The notes under the pieces were generated by a model. That model was not told where the DNA came from. It saw nothing but the letters and a program-made list of their open reading frames with translations, and ran no database searches. 64,000 nucleotides of DNA from Allolobophora icterica (taxonomy: Eukaryota; Annelida; Clitellata; Crassiclitellata; Lumbricidae), in NCBI GenBank assembly GCA_963556255.1, contig OY744608.1, positions 28,681,028-28,745,027 on the forward strand, in the 5' to 3' direction. Positions 43,011 through 53,299 of this stretch are shown piece by piece. Within the stretch, counting starts at the first letter, position 1. Each line of letters opens with the position of its first letter. Both the position numbers and the translations under genes were made by a program.

Positions 43011-44540
43011 TAGTCTAGGCTTGGAATCTCAAAATGACATTGTTAGAAGCAAATCATGTAACAATTTGCTACTCGGTGTTTCTAGACTAATTCGACCCTG
43101 CTGAAAACGAAAATCGCGGGTAGCAACCTGGATTTTTGGCGGTTCCATGAGAAAACAAGATGGCGGCCAAAATGGCGGCCCGTATCTTCATATGGCTATA
43201 AGTTAAGCTATATATGTGATGGAAACATGATTTTAGAGTCTAGATTAACATTTTTGGGGTCAAGGAATGCGATGGAACTAAAGACACATATGTAGCACTG
43301 CCAGAAAACAAAATGGCGGACAAAATGGCGGCAAAATATCTTCTAATGGATATAAGTAAAGCCACGTATGTGATGGAAACATGATTTTAGAGTCTAAATT
43401 AACATTTCTGGGGTCAAGGAATGCGATGGAACTAAAGACACATATGTAGCACTGCCAGAAAACAAAATGGCGGACAAAATGGCGGCAAAATATCTTCGAA
43501 TAGATATAAGTAAAGCCACGTATGTGATAGAAACATGATTTTAGCAGTCTTGTTGTCAAGACCTTAAACCTCAAGACCAAGACCAAGACCAAGACCTTGA
43601 ACCTCAAGACCAAGACCAAGACCAAGACCTTGAACCTCGAGACCAAGACCAAGACCAAGACCTTGAACCTCGAGACCAAGACCAAGACCAAGACCTTGAA
43701 CCTCAAGACCAAGACCAAGACCAAGACCCAAAAAATCGCAATCAGGTCAAGACTTCTAAAATTGTCAAGTCGGAATATTCGCTATTTTAATTAAAACATG
43801 AGTCTTTTATTTTATTCAAGCAAATTAACTTTAAATGCAAACTGCAGAGAAATCCGAATTTGTATTCAAAAGTCCTTCATGCAAACTATTATTCCAAATG
43901 CCTTTTGTATTAAAAAAAACCAATTCGCTCAGAATTTTCTGACCAAGACGTGCCTGGTGGGCCTCATAAAAATTCCGCCATGTGAAAAAATAGGTTCTTC
44001 AGGTGCTGAAGTCGCTGACACACACAGAGAAGCTTTTCAAGCACTGGATGTAAATGTACAGATAGTGAGCCCTTGTGAAGGTTTATCATACCGTCTGATA
44101 CAGAATAACTGTTGCTGCTGCCAATGGGTTTTCCTGACCAACAAGACGTGTCCATCCATAGATATTGTCGTATGATGCAAGCAGGCTTCATACAGATTTC
44201 TTGAGTTCTGTTAAATGACTGTTCATATTGACAGCCGGTCTTGGTCTTGGTCTTGCGAGACCAAGACCAAGACTTTGAACCTCAAGACCAAGACCAAGAC
44301 CAAGACCTTGAACCTCAAGACCAAGACCAAGACCAAGACCTTGAACCTCAAGACCAAGACCAAGACCAAGACTTTTAAAAACGAACTCGAGTGCACTCGA
44401 GACCAAGACCTTGGTCTCGAGGACAACAAGACTGGATTTTAGAGTCTAAATTAACATTTTCTGTGTCAAGGAATGCGATGGAACTAAAGACACATATGTA
44501 GCACTGCCAGAAAACAAAATGGCGGACAAAATGGCGGCCA
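43011..44540. repeat. Left inverted arm of the Academ-like element (with insertion)
   Basis: Contains a unique 130-bp end, then about three copies of a 154-bp unit: ATGGAAACATGATTTTAGAG, TAACATTT, CAAGGAATGCGATGGAAC, CACATATGTAGCACTGCC, AAAATGGCGGACAAAATGGC. The third copy is split by 43545-44434. Confidence 0.85.
43545..44434 (-). mobile_element. hAT insertion 1 inside the Academ-like left arm
   Basis: The ends CAGTCTTGTTGTC and, inverted, CAGTCTTGTTGTCCTCGAG are flanked by a perfect 8-bp duplication GATTTTAG (43537-43544 and 44435-44442) that restores the 154-bp unit when the insert is removed. Near 43990-43910 the minus strand encodes PEEPIFSHGGIFMRPTR, the hallmark of the hAT transposase C-terminal dimerisation region. 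(CAAGAC)n arrays sit next to both ends (43558-43730 and 44235-44375). Confidence 0.88.
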
Positions 44541-44603
44541 GACTGGAGCAGTGTTTACTTGATCAAAGAATACCAAGGAAATAAGATGCTATAACATGCT
44601 GCC

Positions 44604-44859
44604 TGGTGGGCTTGACTTGTACAAGAAGTGTGCTTCAACCCAGAAAAAGAGCACTGATAAAATTGTAAAAGAAGATCGTGATATCATGCAGCGACTCATA
44701 ACAGCTTATGAAGCCGATCGCCCCGTGGATCTTGCAACAATACTGTGCCATGAACTTCTCTCATAACCAGTGGCATTGGTGGACGCTGAAGGCAAAATGA
44801 GAACGGGTGACAAGGCCTCACTGTTGCAGACGCTCACTGAAAAAGTAGCATGTCCAGAC
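44604..44859 (+). pseudogene. Academ-like ORF, first visible segment
   Basis: Frame LPGGLDLYKKCASTQKK through VKEDRDIMQRLITAYEADRP to ATILCHELLS, an in-frame TAA, then VALVDAEGKMRTGDKASLLQ and EKVACPD. The frame resumes exactly at 46006 after removal of the hAT insert. Confidence 0.75.
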
Positions 44860-44984
44860 GAGTGTAGGACATTATCCCCCGGACATTATCCCCCCCGGAC
44901 ATTATTCCCCCGGACAAAAGCCCCCCGGACAGAATCCCCCCCGGGGTAGGACATTATCCCCCGGCTAGGAAATAATAACCTATA

Positions 44985-45245
44985 TTTCACACATATATAT
45001 CAAACATACATATATACATATATACATACACGCATAAAATACATTATATACATACAAACATATACATACATGCATAATATACATATATACATATATACCT
45101 ATATACATATATACCTACATATATACATATATACATGCATATATACATACATACATACATACATATATACGCACATACATATATACATTCATATATACAA
45201 ATATACATACATATATACAATACATACATAAATACATACATACAC
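44985..45245. repeat. (TATACA)n-like AT-rich microsatellite
   Basis: Imperfect TATACATACATA repeat of about 260 bp inside hAT insertion 2. Confidence 0.9.
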
Positions 45246-45703
45246 CTCAACATAAGTCGGAATAATATATTTCAATTTGTTTAATGAGAAGAAATATATA
45301 TTTACAATTCTATACTTTATACCTAAGCTGACCAAACAACCTGACACTAGGGCAACAGGGCTATTAAGTTTTATCAATTACATTTACACATCACAAACTT
45401 AAATTCGTTCAGTTAAGTTCCTTTCATTCGTTAACCTATAGTGACGCTAACAAGGGTGCGGGAGACGGCTTGTAGCTGCTTGGCGCTGTGCCTGACCCGC
45501 TTTTTGGGCAGCGGACCTCGCGAATTCTGACATTAACAAGCCTTAACTTAAGAACTAGGCGACTAACAAGTCTTATTTTTACACCTGAATGATACTAACA
45601 AGTCTTTAGTCTATGCGTTTACAACAATAACAAGCTGACACGAGGGCAACAGGGCTATTAAAGTTTCTCAATTAAATGTAGAAATAGGCTTATCACACAG
45701 AGG

Positions 45704-45870
45704 CAGTGCTCGAAATGGACCGGAACGCACCGGAACGCCGTTCCGGTTCGTCAGCGTTCCGTTCCGGTTCGTCAAATGAATTATTGTGGAAAATACTATG
45801 AAATTAACGTGAATGCTCCCATATCTTTGACTAGCGTTCCGTTTCGTAAAATTTTCCATTTCGAGCACTG
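45704..45870. mobile_element. hAT-type MITE nested in insertion 2
   Basis: The inverted ends CAGTGCTCGAAATGGA match and the 8-bp duplication CACAGAGG is perfect (45696-45703 and 45871-45878). The interior has CCGGAACGCCGTTCCGG palindromes found elsewhere in the window. This is the third nesting level. Confidence 0.9.
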
Positions 45871-46005
45871 CACAGAGGGGGGGATTTTGTCCGGGGGGGA
45901 TTTTGTCCTAGCTAAAATCGGGGGATTCTGTCCGGGGGGGCTTTTGTCCGGGGGATAATGTCCGGGGGGGATAATGTCCGGGGGGGGGGATAATGTCCGT
46001 TCCCC

Positions 46006-46184
46006 GTCCAGACAGCATTTCTCTAACCGAGGCATCACATTTAATCATTGATGGACAAGCAATGGTACAAGCTATAGGAAAACCTGCGAGAGCGAAGACA
46101 TTTAGTGACCTGGCAGATACGGTGGTTACACATGTGAAGAAACTTTCGATTGGCTATAAGAGGGTCGACCAATCCGTCGCTGTA
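46006..46184 (+). pseudogene. Academ-like ORF, second segment
   Basis: Continues the first segment with SISLTEASHLIIDGQAMVQA and AKTFSDLADTVVTHVKKL up to a stop at 46185-46187. Confidence 0.75.
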
Positions 46185-46204
46185 TAGAGTGCGGAAGTGT
46201 TCCG

Positions 46205-46858
46205 TTGCCTGAAAATTGGCAGAATTTTCTTGCCATGCCTGAAAACAAGGCTGATCTGGCTGCATTCCTATCCAATCAGCTTTCAGAAGCCACATATGGT
46301 GATCTAGATGTAGTTGTTGCTGGTGGTTTCGTGGAAGAAGATAAGGCATTGTCTTCTGCCGGTTCTGATGTGTCTACCTTAGCAGCAACACACGAAGAAG
46401 CTGATACCAGAATAATTGTGCATGCTTCGCAGACAAACCTAAAAACCCTGGTCATTTGTGCAAGAGATACCGACGTGATTCTGCTGTTGCTGCATCACTA
46501 TCAACGCATTAAATGTGATGAGGTGTGGGTGATGGCAGGAACATCAGCAAAGCGGAAGTTCATTCCAATTCACACAATTGCTCGAAGTATGGAGGACCAA
46601 CTAAGGATGAATATATTGGCTTTTCACGCCATAGCTGGATGTGATGTGACATCATATTTAGCAGGGATCAGCAAAAAGAATGCATGGAAAACCTACTTGG
46701 AAAGTTCCCATTTACTTTCGACATTGGGGAACATTCCCCTATCAGAAAATGCTATAGCAAATGCAGAAGAATTTGTGGTACGATTGTATAAAACAAATGA
46801 CAACGTCAAGACATGCAATGCGGCACGATGTTTTGTTTGGGAAAATCAAAAGGACTGA
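46205..46858 (+). pseudogene. Academ-like ORF, main segment with nuclease-like motifs
   Basis: About 217 codons open: LPENWQNFLAMPENKADL, THEEADTRIIVHA, CARDTDVILLLLHH, FHAIAGCDVTSYLAG and WKTYLESSH. The acidic EEADTR and DTD motifs suit a metal-dependent nuclease, as expected for the XPG-like part of Academ proteins. After a frame change at about 46850 it continues with LPPCSDTIRQHIKRAHYQT and runs into the right arm at about 47025, without the Cys-rich C-terminal domain usual for the family. Function inferred from motifs only. Confidence 0.75.
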
Positions 46859-47024
46859 TTCTCTTCCACCCTGCAGCGACACCATCAGGCAGCATATTAA
46901 ACGTGCTCATTACCAAACTGTGATTTGGGAAAAGGCCTATCTTCCACACATTGATGCTCCGACACCAGCCTCATCAGGATGGAATGTGGATGAAGAGGGT
47001 ATTCTCGTACCAGTGTGGTCTACA

Positions 47025-47800
47025 ATTTGTTTTCTGGCAGTGCTACATATGTGTCTTTAGTTCCATCGCATTCCTTGACCCAGAAAATGTTAATTTAGAC
47101 TCTAAAATCATGTTTCCATCACATACGTGGCTTTACTTATATCTATTCGAAGATATTTTGCCGCCATTTTGTCCGCCATTTTGTTTTCTGGCAGTGCTAC
47201 ATTATGTGTCTTTCGTTCCATCGCATTCCTTGACCCAGAAAATGTTAATTTAGACTCTAAAATCATGTTTCCATCACATACGTGGCTTTACTTATATCCA
47301 TTCGAAGATATTTTGCCGCCATTTTGTCCGCCATTTTGTTTTCTGGCAGTGCTACATATGTGTCTTTAGTTCCATCGCATTCCTTGACCCCAAAAATGTT
47401 AATTTAGACTCTAAAATCATGTTTCCATCACATACGTGGCTTTACTTATATCCATTAGAAGATATTTTGCCGCCATTTTGTCCGCCATTTTGTTTTCTGG
47501 CCGTGCTTCATATGTGTCTTTAGTTCCATCGCATTCCTTGACCCCAAAAATGTTAATTTAGACTCTAAAATCATGTTTCCATCACATATATAGCTTAACT
47601 TATAGCCATATGAAGATACGGGCCGCCATTTTGGCCGCCATCTTGTTTTCTCATGGAACCGCCAAAAATCCAGGTTGCGACCCGCGATTTTCGTTTTCAG
47701 CAGGGTCGAATTAGTCTAGAAACACCGAGTAGCAAATTGTTACATGATTTGCTTCTAACAGTCATTTCTAGAGCCCTTTTGAAATTCCAAGCCTAGACTA
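47025..47800. repeat. Right inverted arm of the Academ-like element
   Basis: Inverse of the left arm: about four copies of the 154-bp unit, then GAACCGCCAAAAATCCAGG and the unique end TTCCAAGCCTAGACTA. Confidence 0.88.
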
Positions 47801-47824
47801 TACCGTACCTACGTATTCGAGAAA

Positions 47825-48178
47825 AATAAAAATGCCACAAGTTTATCTGATCATTCACAAAGAACCTCAATATAACTATAGTCTTGTAACGTACGCGAAC
47901 CGTACGCGTAAGTAAAAAATGACCAGTTTAGCTCTACAATATTAGTCTCCCTGTACGTAGGCCTAATTAATTACAAACGCTACCGAAGTTTAGTATTGCC
48001 AATAAAATGACCACTGGCACTTACCATCCCATAAAGTGTGCCGTAAAATCTAAATTATCTTCATATTATACATTGAGCGCCTCTGAGTAGATTTCTTGAA
48101 GAGGCGCTATATAAATTCTATGATTGATTGATTGACTATGATTGATAGACAGAATATCAGCAATTTGGAATTTAAAAG
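47825..48178. repeat. Duplicated segment, copy 1
   Basis: AAAAATGCCACAAGTTTATC through GTTTAGCTCTACAATATTAG, CCAATAAAATGACCACTGGC and TAGCAATTTGGAATTTAAAA-like sequence matches 51637-52310 block by block, apart from insertions private to each copy. Confidence 0.8.
48071..48133 (+). mobile_element. 3' tail of L2-like LINE or SINE in duplication copy 1
   Basis: TTGAGCGCCTCTGAGTAG...GAAGAGGCGCTATATAAATT followed by a (TGAT)n-like tail; absent from copy 2 at the corresponding place. Confidence 0.7.
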
Positions 48179-48179
48179 T

Positions 48180-51100
48180 GGGGAAGAGAGGAAATTGAGG
48201 GAGGAAGAGAGCGAATGGAGGTAGGAGGAAGAGAGGAAATGGAGGGAGGAAGAGAGCGAATGCAGGGCAGGAAGAAGAGAGGAAATGGAGGGTAGACGGA
48301 AGAGAGCGAATGGAGGGTAGGAGAAAGAGAGGGAATGGAGGGTAGAAGGAAGAGACCGAGTGGCGGGTAGAGGAAGAGAGGGCATGGAGGGTAGGAGGAA
48401 GAGAGGAATGGAGGGTAGGAGGAAGAGAGGGAAAGGAGGGTAGAAGGAAGAGAGCGAATGGAGGGTAGGAGGAAGAGAGGGATTGGAGGGAAGACGGAAG
48501 AGAGCGAATGGAGGGTAGGAGGAAGAGAGGGAATGGAGGGTAGAAGGAAGAGACCGAGTGGAGGGTAGGAGGTAGAGAGGGAATGGAGGGTAGGAGGAAG
48601 AGAGCGAATGGAGGGTTGGAGGAAGGGAGCGAGTGGAGGGTTGGAGGAAGACAGCGAATGAAGGGTAGGAGGAAGAGAGGGAATGGAGGGTTGGAGGAAG
48701 AGAGGGAACGGAGGGTTGGAGGAAGAGAGGGAATGGAGGGTTAGAGGAAGAGGTGAAATGGAGGGTTGGAGGAAGAGAGGAAATGGAGGGTTGGAGGAAG
48801 AGAGGGAATGGAGGGTTGGAGGAAGAGAGGGAATGGAGGGTTGGAGGAAGAGAGGGAATGGAGGGTTAGAGGAAGAGGTGAAATGGAGGGTTGGAGGAAG
48901 AGAGGAAAGGGGGGTTGGAGGAAGAGAGGGAACGGAGGGTTGGAGGAAGAGAGGGAATGGAGGGTTTGAGGAAGAGGTGAAATGGAGGGTTGGAGGAAGA
49001 GGTGAAATGGAGGGTTGGAGGAAGAGAGGGAATGGAGGGTTAGAGGAAGAGGTGAAATGGAGTGTTGGAGGAAGAGAGGAAATGGAGGGTTGGAGGAAGA
49101 GAGGGAATGGAGGGTTAGAGGAAGAGGTGAAATGGAGGGTTGGAGGAAGAGAGGGAATGGAGGGTTAGAGGAAGAGGTGAAATGGAGGGTTGGAGGAAGA
49201 GAGGAAAGGGGGGTTGGAGGAAGAGAGGGAACGGAGGGTTGGAGGAAGAGAGGGAATGGAGGGTTTGAGGAGGAGGTGAAATGGAGGGTTGGAGGAAGAG
49301 GTGAAATGGAGGGTTGGAGGAAGAGAGGGAATGGAGGGTTAGAGGAAGAGGTGAAATGGAGGGTTGGAGGAAGAGAGGAAATGGAGGGTTGGAGGAAGAG
49401 AGGGAACGGAGGGTTGGAGGAAGAGAGGGAATGGAGGGTTAGAGGAAGAGGTGAAATGGAGGGTTGGAGGAGGAGAGGGAATGGAGGGTTAGAGGAAGAG
49501 GTGAAATGGAGGGTTGGAGGAAGAGAGGAAATGGAGGGTTGGAGGAAGAGAGGAAACGGAGGGTTGGAGGAAGAGAGGAAATGGAGGGTAGGAGGAAAAG
49601 AGGAAATGGAGGGTTGGAGGAAGAGAGAGAATGGAGGGTTGGAGGAAGAGAGGGAATGGAGGGTTGGAGGAAGAGAGGGAATGGAGGGTTGGAGGAAGAG
49701 AGGAAATGGAGGATTGGAGGAAGAGAGGGAATGGAGGGTTGGAGGAAGAGAGGAAATGGAGGGTTGGAGGAGGAGAGGGAATGGAGGGTTGGAGGAAGAG
49801 AGGAAATGGAGGGTTGGAGGAAGAGAGGAAATGGAGGGTTGGAGGAAGAGAGGGAATGGCGGGTTGGAGGAAGAGAGGGAATGGAGGGTTGGAGGAAGAG
49901 AGGGAATGGAGGGTTGGAGGAAGAGAGGGAATGGAGGGTTGGAGGAAGAGAGGAAATGGAGGATTGGAGGAAGAGAGGAAATGGAGGGTTGAAGGAAGAG
50001 AGGAAATGGAGGGTAGGAGGAAGAGAGGGAATGGAGGGTTGGAGGAAGAGAGGAAATGGAGGGCAGGAGGAAGAGAGGAAATGGAGGGTTGGAGGAAGAG
50101 CGGGAATGGAGGGTAGGAGGAAGAGAGGGAATGGAGGGTAGGAGGAAGAGAGGGAATGGAGGGTAGGAGGAAGAGAGGAAATGGAGGGTTGGAGGAAGAG
50201 AGGGAATGGAGGGTTGGAGGTAGAGTGGAAATGGAGGGTTGGAGGAAGAGAGGAAGTGGAGGGTTGGAGGAAGAGAGGAAATGGAGGGTTGAAGGAAGAG
50301 AGGAAATGGAAGGTAGGAGGAAGAGAGGGAAAGGAGGGTTGGAGGAAGAGAGGGAATGGAGGGTAGAAGGAAGAGACCGAGTGGCGGGTAGAGGAAGAGA
50401 GGGCATGGAGGGTAGGAGGAAGAGAGGAATGGAGGGTAGGAGGAAGAGAGGGAAAGGAGGGTAGAAGGAAGAGAGCGAATGGAGGGTAGGAGGAAGAGAG
50501 GGATTGGAGGGAAGACGGAAGAGAGCGAATGGAGGGTTGGAGGAAGAGAGGGAATGGAGGGTAGGAGGAAGAGAGGAAATGGAGGGTTGGAGGATGAGAG
50601 GAAATGGAGGGTTGGAGGAAGAGAGGGAATGGAGGGTAGAAGGAAGAGACCGAGTGGCGGGTAGAGGAAGAGAGGGCATGGAGGGTAGGAGGAAGAGAGG
50701 AAATGGAGGGTTGGAGGAAGAGAGGGAACGGAGGGTTGGAGGATGAGAGGAAATGGAGGGTTGGAGGAAGAGAGGAAATGGAGGGTTGGAGGAAGAGAGG
50801 GAATGGAGGGTTGGAGGAAGAGAGGAAGTGGAGGGTAGGAGGAAGAGAGGGAATGGAGGGTTGGAGGAAGAGAGGAAGTGGAGGGTAGGAGGAAGAGAGG
50901 GAATGGAGGGTTGGAGGATGAGAGGAAATGGAGGGTTGGAGGAATAGAGGAAATGGAGGGTTGGAGGAAGAGAGGGAATGGAGGGTTGGAGGAAGAGTGG
51001 AAATGGAGGGTTGGAGGAAGAGAGGAAGTGGAGGGTTGGAGGAAGAGAGGAAATGGAGGGTTGGAGGAAGAGAGGGAATGGAGGGTTGGAGGAAGAGTGG

Positions 51101-51255
51101 AAATGGAGGTTTGGAGGAAGAGAGGAAGTGGAGGGTTGGAGGAAGAGAGGAAATGGAGGGTAGGAGGAAGAGAGGGAAAGGAGGGTTGGAGGAAGAGAGG
51201 GAATGGAGGGTAGAAGGAAGAGAGGGAGTGGAGGGAAGGAGGAAGAGAGCGAATT
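48180..51255. repeat. 3-kb minisatellite, 25-bp unit, about 120 copies
   Basis: The unit GGAGGAAGAGAGGGAATGGA plus GGGTT varies slightly (GAAATGG, GGTAG, AGGTGAAA). A pattern of variants at about 48350-48510 recurs at about 50370-50545 and partly at 50630-50690, so blocks were duplicated. No unit variant contains a stop codon in any of several frames, which creates open frames up to 854 codons. Confidence 0.97.
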
Positions 51256-51259
51256 GTGC

Positions 51260-51630
51260 CTTGGATTATCTCCTTCTCCAGACAATCTCCACTCTTCTCC
51301 AACACATGCCCGACATTATATTATGAAGCTTCTTCTGCTGGATTAATCCAAGGATACTTATTTCTACTCCAGTGGTCTTCAAAACCCATTCGATTGTCTT
51401 CCTCGAAGTTCATGATTCCCTGAGGATCTGCTGCATAAACTGCATTTGAATGCGACTTCCTTCTATTTGACAACCTCACACGCTTCGACAATTATTGCAT
51501 CATTATTGGGCTTGAGATTTCAAAGAATGTTCTTTACAATGTCGTAAGAATAACTTTTTCTATATTTGTAGTTTGTGGTGCTTGATGTCATTCTGAGTAA
51601 AACGCCACATTGTGACTTGAATCAAATTGC
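51260..51630. other. Unique spacer after minisatellite
   Basis: No feature recognised between the minisatellite and duplication copy 2. Confidence 0.35.
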
Positions 51631-51784
51631 GACCGAACGTTACTTACCGGAATAACGTACGCGGACCGTACGCGTACGTTAAGAATGCCACAAGTTTATC
51701 TGATCATTCACAAAGAACTTGAATAGGCCCTATAACAATATATTTGAAATACGTAAAACATTATCAGTTTAGCTCTACAATATT

Positions 51785-51930
51785 AGTCTAATTATGGCCA
51801 ATCAGCTTCACTGGCCCCCTGTCCTAGCCCGCATTCAATTTAAAGTTCTTGTTCTAGTCCTTAAGTCTAAAACTCTAAACTGGGTACTACTCTCAAATAT
51901 CTCAGGGACCTCAGACCTAAATATTTACGA
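51785..51930 (+). mobile_element. L2-like LINE fragment
   Basis: Encodes [20 protein letters not shown], the conserved post-RT segment (LHWLPV..RI.FK) of L2/CR1-type ORF2. Absent from the paralogous segment at 47945. Confidence 0.7.
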
Positions 51931-51978
51931 ACGGTTCCGAAGTTTAGTATAATTGCCAATAAAATGACCACTGGCACT

Positions 51979-52184
51979 CAGAGCCGTAGCAACAGAGAAC
52001 GTGGCCCCCTCCGAACATATGTCCGGGTCGGGGGCCCCTTACAATGCGAAAACTGGAATGCGATAATATACAATATACAGGGTTCATATTATGTTCACGG
52101 TTATTTTTTGCCACTTTTAGGGGCCCCCTTCCAGGAAGGGGCCCCTCCGGTCTGAGGGTACGCAGGGCGGTCGCTACGCCTCTG
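51979..52184. mobile_element. hAT-type MITE in duplication copy 2
   Basis: The ends CAGAGCCGTAGCAAC and, inverted, CAGAGGCGTAGCGACC; flanks CTGGCACT and CTCACACT match at 6 of 8. Copy 1 lacks it at 48020. Confidence 0.7.
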
Positions 52185-52744
52185 CTCACACTGACCATCA
52201 TATATAGTTATAAACTTATAAAGTATGCCGTAAAATCTTAATTATCTTCATATTATAAGACAGAATATTAGCAATTTGGAATTTAAAAGTTTGAAAGTAG
52301 AGATAATTGAACAGACTGATGTACATCATGGCTAAAATTGTTTACCACCGTCAATCGCCAATTAGTATTGACTTTTCTTGTGCATAATGTTATGCATTTT
52401 ATTTTCGTCATGCATGAACCGATGTCAACATGCGCCAAAGCTTGATTACGGCAAAATAACGTACGCGTACCGTACGTACGTTATTGACAAAATAGCGTAC
52501 GTATCGCACCTTGCAGTTTAATACAAGTCCAGTTTGCGCCGCCCTGTCGTCAAACTTTCCTATCGACCTTGTTGAAGAAGATCCAAGCATTTTGGCGCCA
52601 GACTTCATTTGTCGTATACACTGCAGGGTACAGCCTGTTGCAACTTGTTTAAAAATACAATGTGGATTAGGCCCCTTCACTACAATTAACGTATTACGGC
52701 GAAGAGATCAATAACTATAGTTTTCACTGTGGCATCAATAATGT

Positions 52745-52925
52745 ATGAAAGTATGTATGTATGTATGTATGTATGTATGTATGTATGTATGTATGTATGT
52801 ATGTATGTATGTATGTATGTATGTATGTATGTATGTATGTATGTATGTATGTATGTATGTATGTATGTATGCATGTATGTATGTATGTATGTATGTATGT
52901 ATGTATGTATGTACATACGCATGTA
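52745..52925. repeat. (ATGT)n microsatellite
   Basis: About 180 bp of ATGT tetramers with few variants. Confidence 0.97.
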
Positions 52926-52944
52926 TGTGTGTATATCTTATATA

Positions 52945-53290
52945 TCGTATCGTATCGTATTTGAAGATTTGTGTAGCGCCTGTCACAGCTGAGGCCACTC
53001 AGCAGCGCTCCCAGTGCAGATGAGGTCCCTGAGATATTTGAGAGTAGTACCCAGTTTAGACTTAAGGACTAGAACAAGAACTTTAAATTGAATGCGGGCT
53101 AGGACAGGCCTCCGACAGGGAGCCAGTGAAGTTGATTGGCCATAAACAAAGAGATATGGGAAAATTTAGGAAGACGAGCAATCAGTCTGGCGGCAGCATT
53201 GAGAACTGATTGGAGAGAAGACAGGCGAACGGCCGCGGACCCTAGGAAGACCGATAAGAATTGAATTGCAATAGTCAATTCTAGAACAGA
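52945..53290 (-). mobile_element. L2-like LINE 3' end, minus strand
   Basis: The reverse complement contains ATCAACTTCACTGGCTCCCT and ATTCAATTTAAAGTTCTTGT (the LHWLPV..RIQFK region), then a GCGCT(G/A)CTGAG...CAGGCGCTACACAAAT terminal hairpin and a (ATACG)n tail at 52940-52960. Confidence 0.75.
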
Positions 53291-53299
53291 TATATCATA

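Larger units (their letters stand above)
44860..46005. mobile_element. hAT-type insertion 2 inside the Academ-like ORF
   Basis: A perfect 8-bp duplication GTCCAGAC (44852-44859 and 46006-46013) flanks inverted ends with GGACATTATCCCCC. Both subterminal regions carry several copies of GGGGGATAATGTCC in mirror orientation. The interior holds TATACA repeats (44990-45245) and another MITE. Excision restores the host frame (VACPD/SISLTEA). Confidence 0.88.
43011..47800 (+). mobile_element. Academ-like DNA transposon with long inverted repeats, nested insertions
   Basis: Inverted ends start TAGTCTAGGCTTGGAAT and continue with TGTTAGAAGCAAATCATG on both sides; TAC flanks each end (43008-43010 and 47801-47803). 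Each arm contains several copies of a 154-bp unit. The interior encodes a protein with THEEADTRII and RDTDVILLLLHH, motifs I associate with the XPG-like nuclease region of Academ transposases; that assignment is from memory. The coding region is interrupted by a hAT-type insertion, has stop codons and frameshifts, and lacks a C-terminal Cys-rich domain, so the copy is dead. Removing the insertions leaves about 2.75 kb. Confidence 0.75.
51637..52310. repeat. Duplicated segment, copy 2 (empty site of the Academ-like element)
   Basis: Starts GTTACTTACCGGAATAACGT, equivalent to 42981-43000 left of the Academ-like element, and runs through GTACGCGTACGTTAAGAATG and CCACAAGTTTATCTGATC, equivalent to the right flank at 47801-47860. 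It has its own insertions at 51785-51920 and 51979-52184. Confidence 0.75.

Noticed and set aside
48741..51305. 854-codon Pro/Ser/Leu-rich open frame on the minus strand (and a 598-codon overlapping one)
   Set aside because: It is wholly the translation of a 25-bp minisatellite, several frames are equally open on both strands, and no splice sites or conserved termini support it.
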